A stretch of 64,000 nt of DNA. Source: Rhizobium terrae (GTDB taxonomy: Bacteria > Pseudomonadota > Alphaproteobacteria > Rhizobiales > Rhizobiaceae). Shown here piece by piece: positions 30,525 to 38,587 of this stretch. The notes below the pieces were generated by a model that made no database searches, had not been told where the DNA came from, and saw nothing but the letters and a program-made list of their open reading frames with translations. A program made the translations under genes and the position numbers. Each line of letters starts with the position of its first letter. The first letter of the stretch is position 1. The stretch lies in contig NZ_QJKM01000019.1 of NCBI RefSeq assembly GCF_003425685.1, forward strand, positions 1 to 64,000. Direction: 5' to 3'.

Positions 30525-31754
30525 ATGCTGCAGAAACATGATCTGAAAACCGCCATTCCCTTGAAGGGCGAGCATTTGGGGCAGCCCGAGCCATCCATGC
30601 TGCCGGCATGGGTCCTGGCACTCGGTACTTTCGCAATCGGTACCGAGGGTTTTATGATAGCTCCCTTGTTGCCGACCATCGCTGCCGATCTGGGCATGAG
30701 CCTTTCCGCGACGGCCATGCTTGTCGTTGTCTTTACCCTCGTGCTGGCGCTCAGCTCTCCTATCGCAACGGTCATTACCGGCGGGCTGCGCCGGCGGGAC
30801 ACGTTGCTGCTTGCCATGACGATATTCACAGTCGGCAATCTGATTGCGGCCTTCGCGCCCGGGTTCGGCACGCTGATGTGTGCCCGTATCCTGATGGCTG
30901 TCGCCGCCGGTCTCTATGCGCCGAACGCCAATGCTCTTGCCGGCATGATTGTACCGACAGAAAAACGGGGGCGTGCGCTTGCCATCGTCAGCGGCGGCAT
31001 GACCATTGCGATTGCGCTCGGCCTGCCACTCGGTTCGATCATTGGCCATGCATTCGGCTGGCGCTCGACATTTCTTATGGTTGCCGCCATGGGAGCCATT
31101 GCGATTATCGGCATCCTGACAGGCGTTGGACGCAATGCCGGTGCGCATATGGCCATCGTAAGCATTGCTGACCGTATCGGCGTCATCCGCCAGGCTCCCG
31201 TTCTGAAACTCCTCTCGGTGACACTGTTCTGGTCGATGGGCGCCTACACGGCCTATCCCTATATCGCCCCTTATCTCTCCCAGACGCTGGGCTTCGCCGA
31301 CAGGGGCATTGCGGCAACCGTCACGCTCTGGGGCATATTCGCGGCACTCGGCGTTTTCACCGGCGGCGCATTGAACGATCGCTTCGGATCGCTCAAGGTC
31401 GCAAGCATCTCGCTTGTCGTGCTCGCCCTCTCTTTCGCAGCTTTGGCGGTAGCCACAGCATTGCCGGGGGCTGCCGTCTCTCTGGCACTTCTCGCCGTCG
31501 CCGGATGGGGCTTCAGCGTCTGGTCCTTCTTTCCCGCCCAGATGGCCCGTCTGATCGTTGCGGGCGGCCAGGGCCAGGCCTCGGTCGCGCTCTCCCTCAA
31601 CACGTCCACCATGTATCTCGGCTTTTCCATCGGCAGCGCAATCGGCGCGGGGATCATCGCGGTGGGTGATGTCTGGATGGTCGGTGCGGCTGCCGCAGTG
31701 ATGGAACTGGTAGCCTTGGCTCTCGACAAGATCTGGAAGCGGAATGGAAGTTAA
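30525..31754 (+). CDS. MFS transporter (AraJ/sugar- and drug-efflux type)
   Basis: The 409-aa protein has 12 predicted membrane segments. It carries the DHA1 signatures LALGTFAIGTEGFMIAPLLP in TM1, the loop motif GGLRRRDTLLLAM, and motif C-like NANALAGMIVPTEKRGRALA. It resembles AraJ/YdhP proton-coupled efflux permeases of the inner membrane. I chose ATG 30525 (MLQKHDLK), 6 nt after GGAGG, over the in-frame 30486. It is in line with the SDR at 29707 and followed by an 11-bp inverted repeat. Confidence 0.9.
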   Translation: MLQKHDLKTAIPLKGEHLGQPEPSMLPAWVLALGTFAIGTEGFMIAPLLPTIAADLGMSLSATAMLVVVFTLVLALSSPIATVITGGLRRRDTLLLAMTIFTVGNLIAAFAPGFGTLMCARILMAVAAGLYAPNANALAGMIVPTEKRGRALAIVSGGMTIAIALGLPLGSIIGHAFGWRSTFLMVAAMGAIAIIGILTGVGRNAGAHMAIVSIADRIGVIRQAPVLKLLSVTLFWSMGAYTAYPYIAPYLSQTLGFADRGIAATVTLWGIFAALGVFTGGALNDRFGSLKVASISLVVLALSFAALAVATALPGAAVSLALLAVAGWGFSVWSFFPAQMARLIVAGGQGQASVALSLNTSTMYLGFSIGSAIGAGIIAVGDVWMVGAAAAVMELVALALDKIWKRNGS

Positions 31755-31781
31755 TCCGCAGGCCACGGCCACTATTGTCAG

Positions 31782-31823
31782 ACAACGGCGCTACCGCAGG
31801 TGTCCTGTCGGCAGCGCCGTTGT
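31782..31823 (+). terminator. Inverted repeat downstream of MFS gene
   Basis: ACAACGGCGCT (31782-31792) and AGCGCCGTTGT (31813-31823) are perfect 11-bp complements with a 20-nt loop, 27 nt after the MFS stop. There is no T-run, so it may be an mRNA 3'-end stabilising structure or a Rho-dependent end rather than an intrinsic terminator. Confidence 0.5.
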
Positions 31824-32155
31824 GTATCTGACCTGGTTGAGGGCGAAACTCGAGCGAATGTTGGCGACACTCAGTATCCGCGTCAGGCAGTCCAACACGA
31901 AGACGACGTCACACCTGCTTTCGCCACTGGACTAGTCTACGTCAAGACCGTGTGGTTCTGGTGGCTAGGGCAAGCGTCGCGCCGAATTGACCTAGATCGC
32001 TCAGCAACTGAACTTACCTGCAAACATACACGGATCCTTAGCGCTCGCAGCCTCACGTGAACGGTCGGGAGGCTAGAGATTAAGTCGATATGCTTGGGCA
32101 GATGCATGTAACCAAGCTGATGTCCCCAAAGCGTAGAAGAGGGTAGAAAATCGTG
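31824..32155. other. Non-coding gap before the TehA-like gene
   Basis: About 330 nt with no convincing ORF on either strand. The AT content is higher than in flanking genes, and the last 100 nt should contain the promoter of the TehA-like gene; I see no clear -35/-10 pair. No repeats or element ends were found. Confidence 0.5.
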
Positions 32156-33130
32156 ATGGAGCCTAGCAAATTGCCGCTAATCCCTGCATCTTTCTTTGGC
32201 ATGGTTCTCGGATTAGCGGGCCTTGCCAATACATGGCGGCTTGCGCACAACCTGTGGGGTCTGCCGGAGTTGATCGGTGAGCTCTTAACATTCGCAGCAG
32301 CCGCCACCTGGCTATTGGTCTCCATCCTCTATTTGGCAAAATGGGTTCTTCGACCGGCCATGGCCAAAGCTGAGGCGGCGCATCCAGTCCAATGCTGTTT
32401 CATAGGTCTTGGCGGGGTTGCCACCATGCTCGTCGCGCAAGGGATGCTACCTTATTCAAAAGCATTCGCCACCAGCCTATTTGCTTTAGGTGCGACCTAT
32501 ACCTTAGCGTTCGCTGTCTGGCGCACCGGGCTCTTGTTGAGAGGCGAAAGGGATATCGGAGCAACAACGCCAGTGCTCTACTTGCCGGCGGTCGCGGGAG
32601 GTTTCGTGACGGGAACCACGGCAGCCATGTTTGGTGCACCAGATTGGGGTCAGCTAGCCTTCGGCGCCGCCCTGTTCTCGTGGCTCGCAATCGAATCGGT
32701 CCTACTCCATCGCCTTTATTCTGGACCGATGATGCCAGCCAGTGTTCGTGCCACACTGGGGATCCAACTAGCACCTCCAGCCGTTGGCGCTGTTGCCTAC
32801 CTTTCCGTCGGCGGCGGTCTTCCAGACATCTTCGCGCACGCGTTGCTCGGCTATGCGATGCTGCAGGCGATCTTACTCGTGCGGATGCTACCGTGGATTA
32901 TGGAAGAAGGTTTCTCACCATCGTTCTGGGCCTTCACCTTTGGGTCGACGGCGCTGGCCGCCGCCAGCATGCTGCTGGCTGTCAAAGGCGATCACGGCGC
33001 TACCATCGTTATCGCACCTGTGCTCTTTATCTCTGCCAATCTAGTCGTGCTGATCATTGCGATGGCAACAATTCGTTTGGCAATGAAGGGACAGCTGCTG
33101 ACTGCAGGTCCGCCGGCCACACGAGCTTGA
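32156..33130 (+). CDS. TehA/TDT-family transporter (SLAC1-like)
   Basis: The 324-aa protein has about ten hydrophobic segments and starts LPLIPASFFGMVLGLAGLAN, the TDT/SLAC1 signature near the pore helix. It also has AVAGGFVTGTTAAMFG and SPSFWAFTFGSTALAAAS. TehA homologues are anion channels or dicarboxylate/tellurite-related transporters of the inner membrane. GTG 32153 and ATG 32156 are adjacent possible starts. No partner gene is linked: about 330-390 nt of empty DNA flank it on both sides, suggesting an inserted single-gene cargo. Confidence 0.85.
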   Translation: MEPSKLPLIPASFFGMVLGLAGLANTWRLAHNLWGLPELIGELLTFAAAATWLLVSILYLAKWVLRPAMAKAEAAHPVQCCFIGLGGVATMLVAQGMLPYSKAFATSLFALGATYTLAFAVWRTGLLLRGERDIGATTPVLYLPAVAGGFVTGTTAAMFGAPDWGQLAFGAALFSWLAIESVLLHRLYSGPMMPASVRATLGIQLAPPAVGAVAYLSVGGGLPDIFAHALLGYAMLQAILLVRMLPWIMEEGFSPSFWAFTFGSTALAAASMLLAVKGDHGATIVIAPVLFISANLVVLIIAMATIRLAMKGQLLTAGPPATRA

Positions 33131-33522
33131 GTGACTTGTACCGCACTGGCTCTCTTGGCCCTGGCTCAACTGCGAGTGCGAAAGGCATGAGCTGGTTTGG
33201 GAGCATAAGGGAAAGCGCGTTAAACATCGGGTTACCCGTTGTCGGGCGCAAGCCGCCGGTGCTGCGGACGCCATGGCCGATCAGCGTCTTCGCCTTGATG
33301 AGAGCCGAACCCTCGACCGTTACATTCGATCGCGCTTGTCTTAAGACTGGCGGCCTCAGAAGACACTTAACTCTCGTTTCTTATTCGTCGCTCAACGATT
33401 TCGGCTTCTACGCGCCGCGCTCCGTCGTGGTCCATTCGCGCCGGTGCCCGCGCACGGCGCGAGCTGCCATTAAGAAACTGGCGGCCCGTCGATCACCTGG
33501 AAAGGCATCAATTTGCCGATGA
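33131..33522. other. Non-coding gap between TehA-like and GlxA-type genes
   Basis: About 390 nt without a credible gene. The minus strand around 33230-33310 reads GSALIKAKTLIGHGVRSTGG, faintly like a thiamin-enzyme fragment, but it is too short to call. It probably holds decayed sequence. Confidence 0.45.
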
Positions 33523-34530
33523 TTAGAATCGCGCATCGCCGCGGTAGACGTTTGGCTTGGCGCCCGTCAGCCGGCCAAATATCTTCCGAAATGCGGCTGG
33601 ATCTGTATAACCGACTGTATATGCGATGCTCTCGACCGACGCGTTTGTCGTCTCAAGCAATTGCCGCGCCTTCATGATGCGCACGTTCTGCAGATATTCG
33701 GTTAGCTTAAGCCGCGTCGCACGGTAGAATCGTCGCTGGAGCGTCCTCTCTGAAAGATGCACGCTCTCCGCCAACTCGCCAATCGATTTCTGTAGCTCTG
33801 GTCTCGCGTGGAACTGTTGCTGAATCTGCACGACCTCTTTATCGCCGTGGTCGAACTGCGGGAGAAAGGCCTTGTATGGGCTCTGACTGCGACGCGGCGG
33901 ATCGACGACAAGAAAGCGAGCCGTTTCCAGCATCACAGCCTGTCCGAGCAGCTTCTCGACAAGCAGCAGGCCGAGATCCGCCCAGGCGAGAATGCCGCCC
34001 GCGGTGATCACGTCACCATCGTCGATAATCATATTGTCCGGTGAGACGTCGATATTGGGAAACTGTTCGGAAAGTCTTTTGGCGAAAGCCCAGTGGGTGG
34101 TAGCGCGCCGGCCGTCGATGAGTCCGGTCTCGGCAAGGACAAATGCTCCGGCACAGATCGAACAGACGGTGACACCGAGCGCGTGCTGGTGTGCGAGCCA
34201 TTGCGACGCAGGGCTCATGCTCTGCATTTTCTCCGGCATAATGATGCTCGGTGGCGCGATAACGTAGCTCAGAGCGTGAGGGATTCCAGGGTGTGTATCC
34301 CATGTGCACGACACATCACCGTCCTCCATCTTCCAATAGCTGACGCGGATATTGCGAAGGCCTGTCGGCACCTGCAGATCCGTCGACCAGTCGCTGGCGA
34401 CGCGGAACAGATCGGTCAATCCGTAGACAGCAGCTAATTGGCAGTCTGGGTAGAGCAGCAGCCCCACCTCTGTGAACTCAGCTTCTTTGCGTTTTGCCAC
34501 TTTTGCCTCGGATAAAGTCATTTCCGCCAC
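33523..34530 (-). CDS. GlxA-type AraC-family regulator (second copy)
   Basis: The 335-aa protein has an N-terminal DJ-1/PfpI-like domain (VGLLLYPDCQLAAVYGLTDL, SICAGAFVLAETGLIDGRRA with the elbow Cys, TTHWAFAKRL). A C-terminal AraC domain follows (SIGELAESVHLSERTLQRRF, then VGYTDPAAFRKIFGRLTG). It is divergent from the exported chloroperoxidase-like hydrolase at 34609 with only 78 nt between them, so it is the likely activator of that gene. It is only distantly similar to the copy at 24210. Confidence 0.9.
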   Translation of the reverse strand: MAEMTLSEAKVAKRKEAEFTEVGLLLYPDCQLAAVYGLTDLFRVASDWSTDLQVPTGLRNIRVSYWKMEDGDVSCTWDTHPGIPHALSYVIAPPSIIMPEKMQSMSPASQWLAHQHALGVTVCSICAGAFVLAETGLIDGRRATTHWAFAKRLSEQFPNIDVSPDNMIIDDGDVITAGGILAWADLGLLLVEKLLGQAVMLETARFLVVDPPRRSQSPYKAFLPQFDHGDKEVVQIQQQFHARPELQKSIGELAESVHLSERTLQRRFYRATRLKLTEYLQNVRIMKARQLLETTNASVESIAYTVGYTDPAAFRKIFGRLTGAKPNVYRGDARF

Positions 34531-34608
34531 GTGCTTATGCCAGAAGATGGCGATACTTTCTCTTTGTCAAATACGAATTCTTAAACACACCGCGACAGGA
34601 GAAATGCA

Positions 34609-35586
34609 ATGGCATCCGATACAGATCGGTTTTTCGTGTCGAGACGCAGCGTACTGATCGGAGGCATCGCACTTGCCAGCGTGAGCATTCCAGCGCTTGC
34701 CTTCTCACACAACTCTTCCACAAACAGTTCATCACAAGGAGATATCGACATGGGCTTTGTAACAACCAAGGACGGCACTGAAATCTTTTACAAGGACTGG
34801 GGTCCGAAGGACGCACAGCCGATCGTCTTCCACCACGGCTGGCCGCTGTCGTCGGACGACTGGGACGCACAGATGCTGTTCTTCCTCTCCAAGGGATATC
34901 GCGTCGTCGCTCACGACCGGCGTGGCCATGGCCGCTCTGCCCAGGTCGCCGACGGTCACGACATGGATCACTACGCAGCCGACGCATTCGCCGTCGTCGA
35001 GGCACTCGACCTGAAGAATGCCATCCATATCGGCCATTCCACCGGCGGCGGTGAAGTTGCCCGCTATGTCGCAAAGTTCGGCCAGAAGGCCGGCCGTGTT
35101 GCCAAGGCTGTCCTCGTCTCCGCGGTCCCACCGCTGATGGTCAAGACCGCCGCCAATCCTGAAGGCCTGCCGATCGAAGTCTTCGATGGCTTCCGTTCAG
35201 CGCTTGCCGCCAACCGCGCACAGTTCTTCCGCGAAGTTCCGGCCGGCCCGTTCTACGGCTTCAACCGTGACGGCGCCAAGGTGCAGGAAGGCGTGATCCA
35301 GAACTGGTGGCGCCAGGGCATGATGGGCGGCGCAAAAGCCCATTACGATGGCATCAAAGCCTTCTCCGAGACCGACCAGACGGAAGACCTGAAGGCGATC
35401 GCTGTGCCGACGCTTGTCCTGCATGGCGAAGGCGACCAGATCGTGCCGATTGCCGATGCTGCCAGGAAGTCGATCAAGCTTCTGGCGAACGGACAGATCA
35501 AGACCTATCCGGGCTTCTCGCACGGCATGCTTACCGTCAACGCCGACGTGCTGAATGAGGATCTACTGGCTTTTATCGAGGGCTGA
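34609..35586 (+). CDS. Chloroperoxidase-like alpha/beta hydrolase with Tat leader
   Basis: The 325-aa form begins with a Tat-type signal (FFVSRRSVLIGGIALASVSI, then PALAFS). The hydrolase proper starts near residue 48 (MGFVTTKDGTEIFYKDWG) and has HHGWPLS, HDRRGHGRS, nucleophile GHSTGGG and SHGM with the catalytic His: the non-haem chloroperoxidase/arylesterase family. The internal ATG at 34750 has its own AAGGAG 8 nt upstream, so a cytoplasmic 278-aa form could also be made. It is divergent from the GlxA-type regulator and ends before an intrinsic terminator. Confidence 0.9.
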   Translation: MASDTDRFFVSRRSVLIGGIALASVSIPALAFSHNSSTNSSSQGDIDMGFVTTKDGTEIFYKDWGPKDAQPIVFHHGWPLSSDDWDAQMLFFLSKGYRVVAHDRRGHGRSAQVADGHDMDHYAADAFAVVEALDLKNAIHIGHSTGGGEVARYVAKFGQKAGRVAKAVLVSAVPPLMVKTAANPEGLPIEVFDGFRSALAANRAQFFREVPAGPFYGFNRDGAKVQEGVIQNWWRQGMMGGAKAHYDGIKAFSETDQTEDLKAIAVPTLVLHGEGDQIVPIADAARKSIKLLANGQIKTYPGFSHGMLTVNADVLNEDLLAFIEG

Positions 35587-35641
35587 TCCGAATCCGGCGT
35601 GGATGACCCATGCCACGGCCGTTTGCGGCCGATCGAAAAAC

Positions 35642-35668
35642 AAAAGGGGGCGTCTGCGCCCCTTTTTT
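35642..35668 (+). terminator. Intrinsic terminator after the chloroperoxidase-like gene
   Basis: GGGGCG (35647-35652) pairs with CGCCCC (35657-35662) around the loop TCTG, flanked by A4 and six T (35663-35668). It lies 56 nt downstream of the stop at 35586. Confidence 0.85.
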
Positions 35669-36049
35669 CTGATCTTCGCCCCGCAGGCCGCGCTCGGCCT
35701 CGCAGTGTTCTCCGTACCGATTGCTACGGCATAATCGGCGCATTCGTGGAGGGGCTTAAATCGTTCAACGGGCCTTAGGGGCTGGTCCAAACGCTACCCG
35801 AGGTGGCGGCAATGCTCGAACAGAACTTCGATGCCAAACCCGTATGATCGCACCCGAGAAAGCTTCTTCGCTGCCGTCTGAAATATTTGCAACAGAGGCA
35901 TCGCGCCTGCCTCATCCTTCTTGGCGCAGTATGAATATCCCGTCAGCAGATGGGAAATACGAGCATCCTGACTATGGCGAGGCACCCGCACCCAAAACCC
36001 GTTTTGTGATCTCATTTTATGAATTGTGAGCACACGACGTGATCGGGGA
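35669..36049. other. Non-coding gap before the Rrf2 operon
   Basis: About 380 nt between the terminator and the Rrf2 promoter. Short frames exist on both strands but none has a family signature or a good ribosome-binding site. No repeat or mobile-element end was seen. Confidence 0.5.
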
Positions 36050-36092
36050 TTGACATCAGCCTAATCATAGATATTTTATATCCACGATTAGG
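36050..36092 (+). promoter_or_regulatory. Promoter and CCTAATC/GATTAGG operator of the Rrf2 operon
   Basis: TTGACA (36050-36055) and TATTTT (36072-36077) give a promoter with a 16-nt spacer. CCTAATC (36060-36066) and GATTAGG (36086-36092) are perfect 7-bp inverted arms around it, the right arm overlapping the AGGAG ribosome-binding site of the Rrf2 gene at 36102. This arrangement fits autorepression by the Rrf2 dimer. Confidence 0.68.
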
Positions 36093-36101
36093 AGATGCAA
36101 C

Positions 36102-36614
36102 ATGAAACTAAGCGAAGGCGTGGAGCAAGCCATTCACTGCACGGCTTTCCTGGCGGGCCTTTCGGACGACGGCGTACTGTCTGCAGCAGCACTGGCCGAA
36201 CTCCACGGCGTTTCGACGAGCTACCTCCTTAAGCACCTGCAGGCGCTTTCCGGCGCCGGGATCGTCGTGACGACGCCTGGACCGAAAGGTGGCTACCGTC
36301 TGGCCAAGACGCCGAAGGACATCAGTCTCCTGGACATCGTCCTCGCGGTTGAAGGTCCGGCGCCCGCCTTCCGGTGCGCCGAGATCCGCCAGCGGGGGCC
36401 GAACCCTCTGCCGCAGCGCTACTTTACAAAGCCCTGCCAGATTAACGCCGCGATGCTGAAGGCCGAGAAGGCCTATCGCGCAGAACTCGCCAAGGTGTCC
36501 GTCGCAGACCTTCTGGCGAACCTTGGTGCAGACGACGACGGCGGTATCGCCGCCCGCGGATGCGCCTTCCTCGAACTCCACGAACGCAGGACGGGCAATC
36601 GCGCCTCGTCATAG
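36102..36614 (+). CDS. Rrf2-family transcriptional regulator
   Basis: The 170-aa protein has the Rrf2 winged helix (MKLSEGVEQAIHCTAFLAGL, AALAELHGVSTSYLLKHLQA, PGPKGGYRLAKTPKDISLLD). Cysteines at about residues 88 (FRCAEI) and 108 (KPCQI) lie in the region where IscR/NsrR-like proteins bind clusters, but the classical three-Cys pattern is not complete, so thiol sensing is more likely. It is the first gene of a rightward operon with an NAD(P)H-binding protein, a secreted cupin and an AhpD-like protein; the dyad at 36060-36092 is its probable operator. Confidence 0.9.
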   Translation: MKLSEGVEQAIHCTAFLAGLSDDGVLSAAALAELHGVSTSYLLKHLQALSGAGIVVTTPGPKGGYRLAKTPKDISLLDIVLAVEGPAPAFRCAEIRQRGPNPLPQRYFTKPCQINAAMLKAEKAYRAELAKVSVADLLANLGADDDGGIAARGCAFLELHERRTGNRASS

Positions 36615-36625
36615 GAGAAAGCACC

Positions 36626-37378
36626 ATGACCAAGATGAAGAAGGTCGTCGTTATCGGCGGCACGGGCCTGATCGGCTCGAAGGCAGTGAAACTGCTGCAG
36701 GACGCCGGTCACGAAGCCGTCGTCGCAAGCTCCCGCAACGGCATCAACGCCTACACGGGCGAAGGACTAGCCGAAGCCCTCGTGGGCGCTGACGCCGTCA
36801 TCGACGTGTCGAACATGCTGTCCTTCGACAAGGCCGTCATCAACGACTTCTTCGGCACGTCGAGCCGGAACCTGACGAGCGCCGAACGGGCCGCGGGCGT
36901 GCGTCATCACGTCGTCCTCTCGATCGTCAACGCGGAACGCCTCGCCGCTAACCCATACATGGCCGGCAAACTCGCCCAAGAAGAGGCCGTCGCAGCATCG
37001 GGCCAGGCCTACACCATCGTGCGTGCGACACAGTTCCACGAGTTCATGGAGACGCTGGTGGACGCCTACTCGGCCGACGGCGCGGTGAAAGTGCCGGATA
37101 TCGACTTCCAGTCGATCGCGGCCGACGACGTCGCCGCTGCTTTGGTGGAAGCCGCGCTCAGCGAGCCGAAGAACGGATCCGTTGATCTTGCCGGGCCTGA
37201 ACGGGGACCGTTCGAATCCTTCATCCGGACCTATCTCGATGCCAAGAGCGACGCTCGTCCGGTCAACGCCGACGCGGCTGTCGACTACTTCGGCGCCCCC
37301 GTTGTCACCGGCTCACTGGTTCCCGGCGGAGACTACATCAAGGGCGCGATCACGCTAGCCGAATGGCTTCGGGCGTGA
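36626..37378 (+). CDS. NAD(P)H-binding protein (atypical SDR, NmrA-like)
   Basis: The 250-aa protein has the Rossmann start KKVVVIGGTGLIGSKAVKLL and NmrA-like text (AVIDVSNMLSFDKAVINDFF, GVRHHVVLSIVNAERLA, YTIVRATQFHEFMETL) without the YxxxK dyad. Such proteins bind NAD(P)H as redox sensors or act as quinone reductases. I chose ATG 36626 (MTKMKKVVV), 8 nt after AGGAG, rather than the in-frame 36560, which overlaps the Rrf2 gene. It is the second gene of the Rrf2 operon. Confidence 0.88.
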   Translation: MTKMKKVVVIGGTGLIGSKAVKLLQDAGHEAVVASSRNGINAYTGEGLAEALVGADAVIDVSNMLSFDKAVINDFFGTSSRNLTSAERAAGVRHHVVLSIVNAERLAANPYMAGKLAQEEAVAASGQAYTIVRATQFHEFMETLVDAYSADGAVKVPDIDFQSIAADDVAAALVEAALSEPKNGSVDLAGPERGPFESFIRTYLDAKSDARPVNADAAVDYFGAPVVTGSLVPGGDYIKGAITLAEWLRA

Positions 37379-37404
37379 GCTCCCACAGCACAAGGAGAAC
37401 GATT

Positions 37405-37842
37405 ATGAAGACAATCCTCTATGCCGCCGCGGCACTCTCTGCCTCGCTGATTACGGCTTCCGCTCACGACGTCGCAAAGCCGGGACTCGCATACGACACG
37501 AAAGACGCCAAGGTGACTCTGGTCTACGAGCATCCTCTTCCGGACGTTCCCGGCAAGAGCGTCAAGGGCGTGCTCGTGGAGTACGGACCCGGCGGTTATA
37601 GTTCAGCCCATACGCATGCGAAGTCCGCGCTGATCTACGCGACGGTTCTCGAAGGCGCCATCCAAAGCGCCGTGAACGGTGGCGAGACGAAGACCTTCAT
37701 CGCCGGTCAAAACTTCACCGAGCTGCCGGGCGACCGCCACGACGTCAGCGCTAACGCCAGCAAGACCGAGCCGGCGAAACTGCTCGCCGTCTTCGTCGTC
37801 GATACCGATGACACCGCCCTGACGACACCGCGCAAGCCGTAG
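37405..37842 (+). CDS. Secreted cupin-domain protein
   Basis: The 145-aa protein begins with a signal peptide (MKTILYAAAALSASLITASA) and continues as a single cupin: GPGGYSSAHTHAKSALIYAT (metal-binding His pair) and FTELPGDRHDVSANAS (His in motif 2). A periplasmic metal-dependent role is likely; the substrate is unknown. ATG 37405 follows AAGGAG by 7 nt. It lies 26 nt after the NmrA-like gene in the Rrf2 operon. Confidence 0.88.
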   Translation: MKTILYAAAALSASLITASAHDVAKPGLAYDTKDAKVTLVYEHPLPDVPGKSVKGVLVEYGPGGYSSAHTHAKSALIYATVLEGAIQSAVNGGETKTFIAGQNFTELPGDRHDVSANASKTEPAKLLAVFVVDTDDTALTTPRKP

Positions 37843-37936
37843 CGCTACCTACCAGACCTACACCCTCCCCTACTGCACAAGCAACGACGGTTTCTCCGGC
37901 GAACGGAGAACCGTGTCCACGAGAAAGGAAAACGAT

Positions 37937-38383
37937 ATGTCCCGCATGAACTGGTCCGAAGTCGCCCCCGAGGGTGCCAAGGCGCTCTTCGGCGTCCATC
38001 ACTACGTCACCAAGAAGACGAACCTGCCTGAAGAGCTGGTTCATCTCGTCTTCCTGCGCGTGTCGCAGATCAACGGCTGCGCCCATTGCATCGACATGCA
38101 TAGTCGCGATCTGCGCAAGACGATGTCCGTCGATAAGATCACGCTTGTTCCGGTGTGGGACGAGGTGCCTCACCTGTTCGGCGAGCAGGAGCGAGCAGCA
38201 CTGGCCTGGGCTGAAGAAGTCACGAATGTCAGCCAGACCCATGCCTCCGACGAGGCCTATGCCGCCGCTGCCGCCGCTTTCGAACCGAAGGATCTCGTCG
38301 ATCTGACGATTACGATCGCTGCGATGAACGCGTTCAATCGCCTCGGGGCGCCGTTTCGTCTTCCGGTGGCGGCAAAGGCCTGA
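37937..38383 (+). CDS. AhpD-like carboxymuconolactone decarboxylase family protein
   Basis: The 148-aa protein has the AhpD active site INGCAHCIDMHSRDLRK with Cys48, Cys51 and His55, and the flanking helices ELVHLVFLRVSQ. This family reduces alkylhydroperoxides through the CxxC pair. ATG 37937 follows GAAAGGA, and an in-frame ATG at 37913 is unlikely. It is 94 nt after the cupin and the last gene of the Rrf2 operon, which gives that operon a peroxide/thiol-stress flavour. Confidence 0.9.
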   Translation: MSRMNWSEVAPEGAKALFGVHHYVTKKTNLPEELVHLVFLRVSQINGCAHCIDMHSRDLRKTMSVDKITLVPVWDEVPHLFGEQERAALAWAEEVTNVSQTHASDEAYAAAAAAFEPKDLVDLTITIAAMNAFNRLGAPFRLPVAAKA

Positions 38384-38587
38384 TGGCACCTTGCTGGCCG
38401 AGAAACGTCTTGTCGGCCTAGTTCACGGCCGACAGGACGCCAGGATGTCATGCGCCAAGGACGTCGTCTAGACGATTGACGCCCAGGGCATCGAACGTTG
38501 GGGCACTGGGCGGGCCCTATCGTCTGCATCCATCAACGAATTTGAAGACCGTTATAAACGTGGCGTGATGGTTTTGATCATGCCCGA

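Noticed and set aside
30360..31772. A 470-codon minus-strand frame opposite the MFS gene
   Set aside because: Low-complexity Gly/Arg/Asp-rich translation, no start signal, entirely antisense to a clear transporter.
33180..33310. Minus-strand fragment resembling a thiamin-dependent enzyme (KAKTLIGHG)
   Set aside because: Only about 10 residues match, with no extension or start; too little to call a pseudogene.
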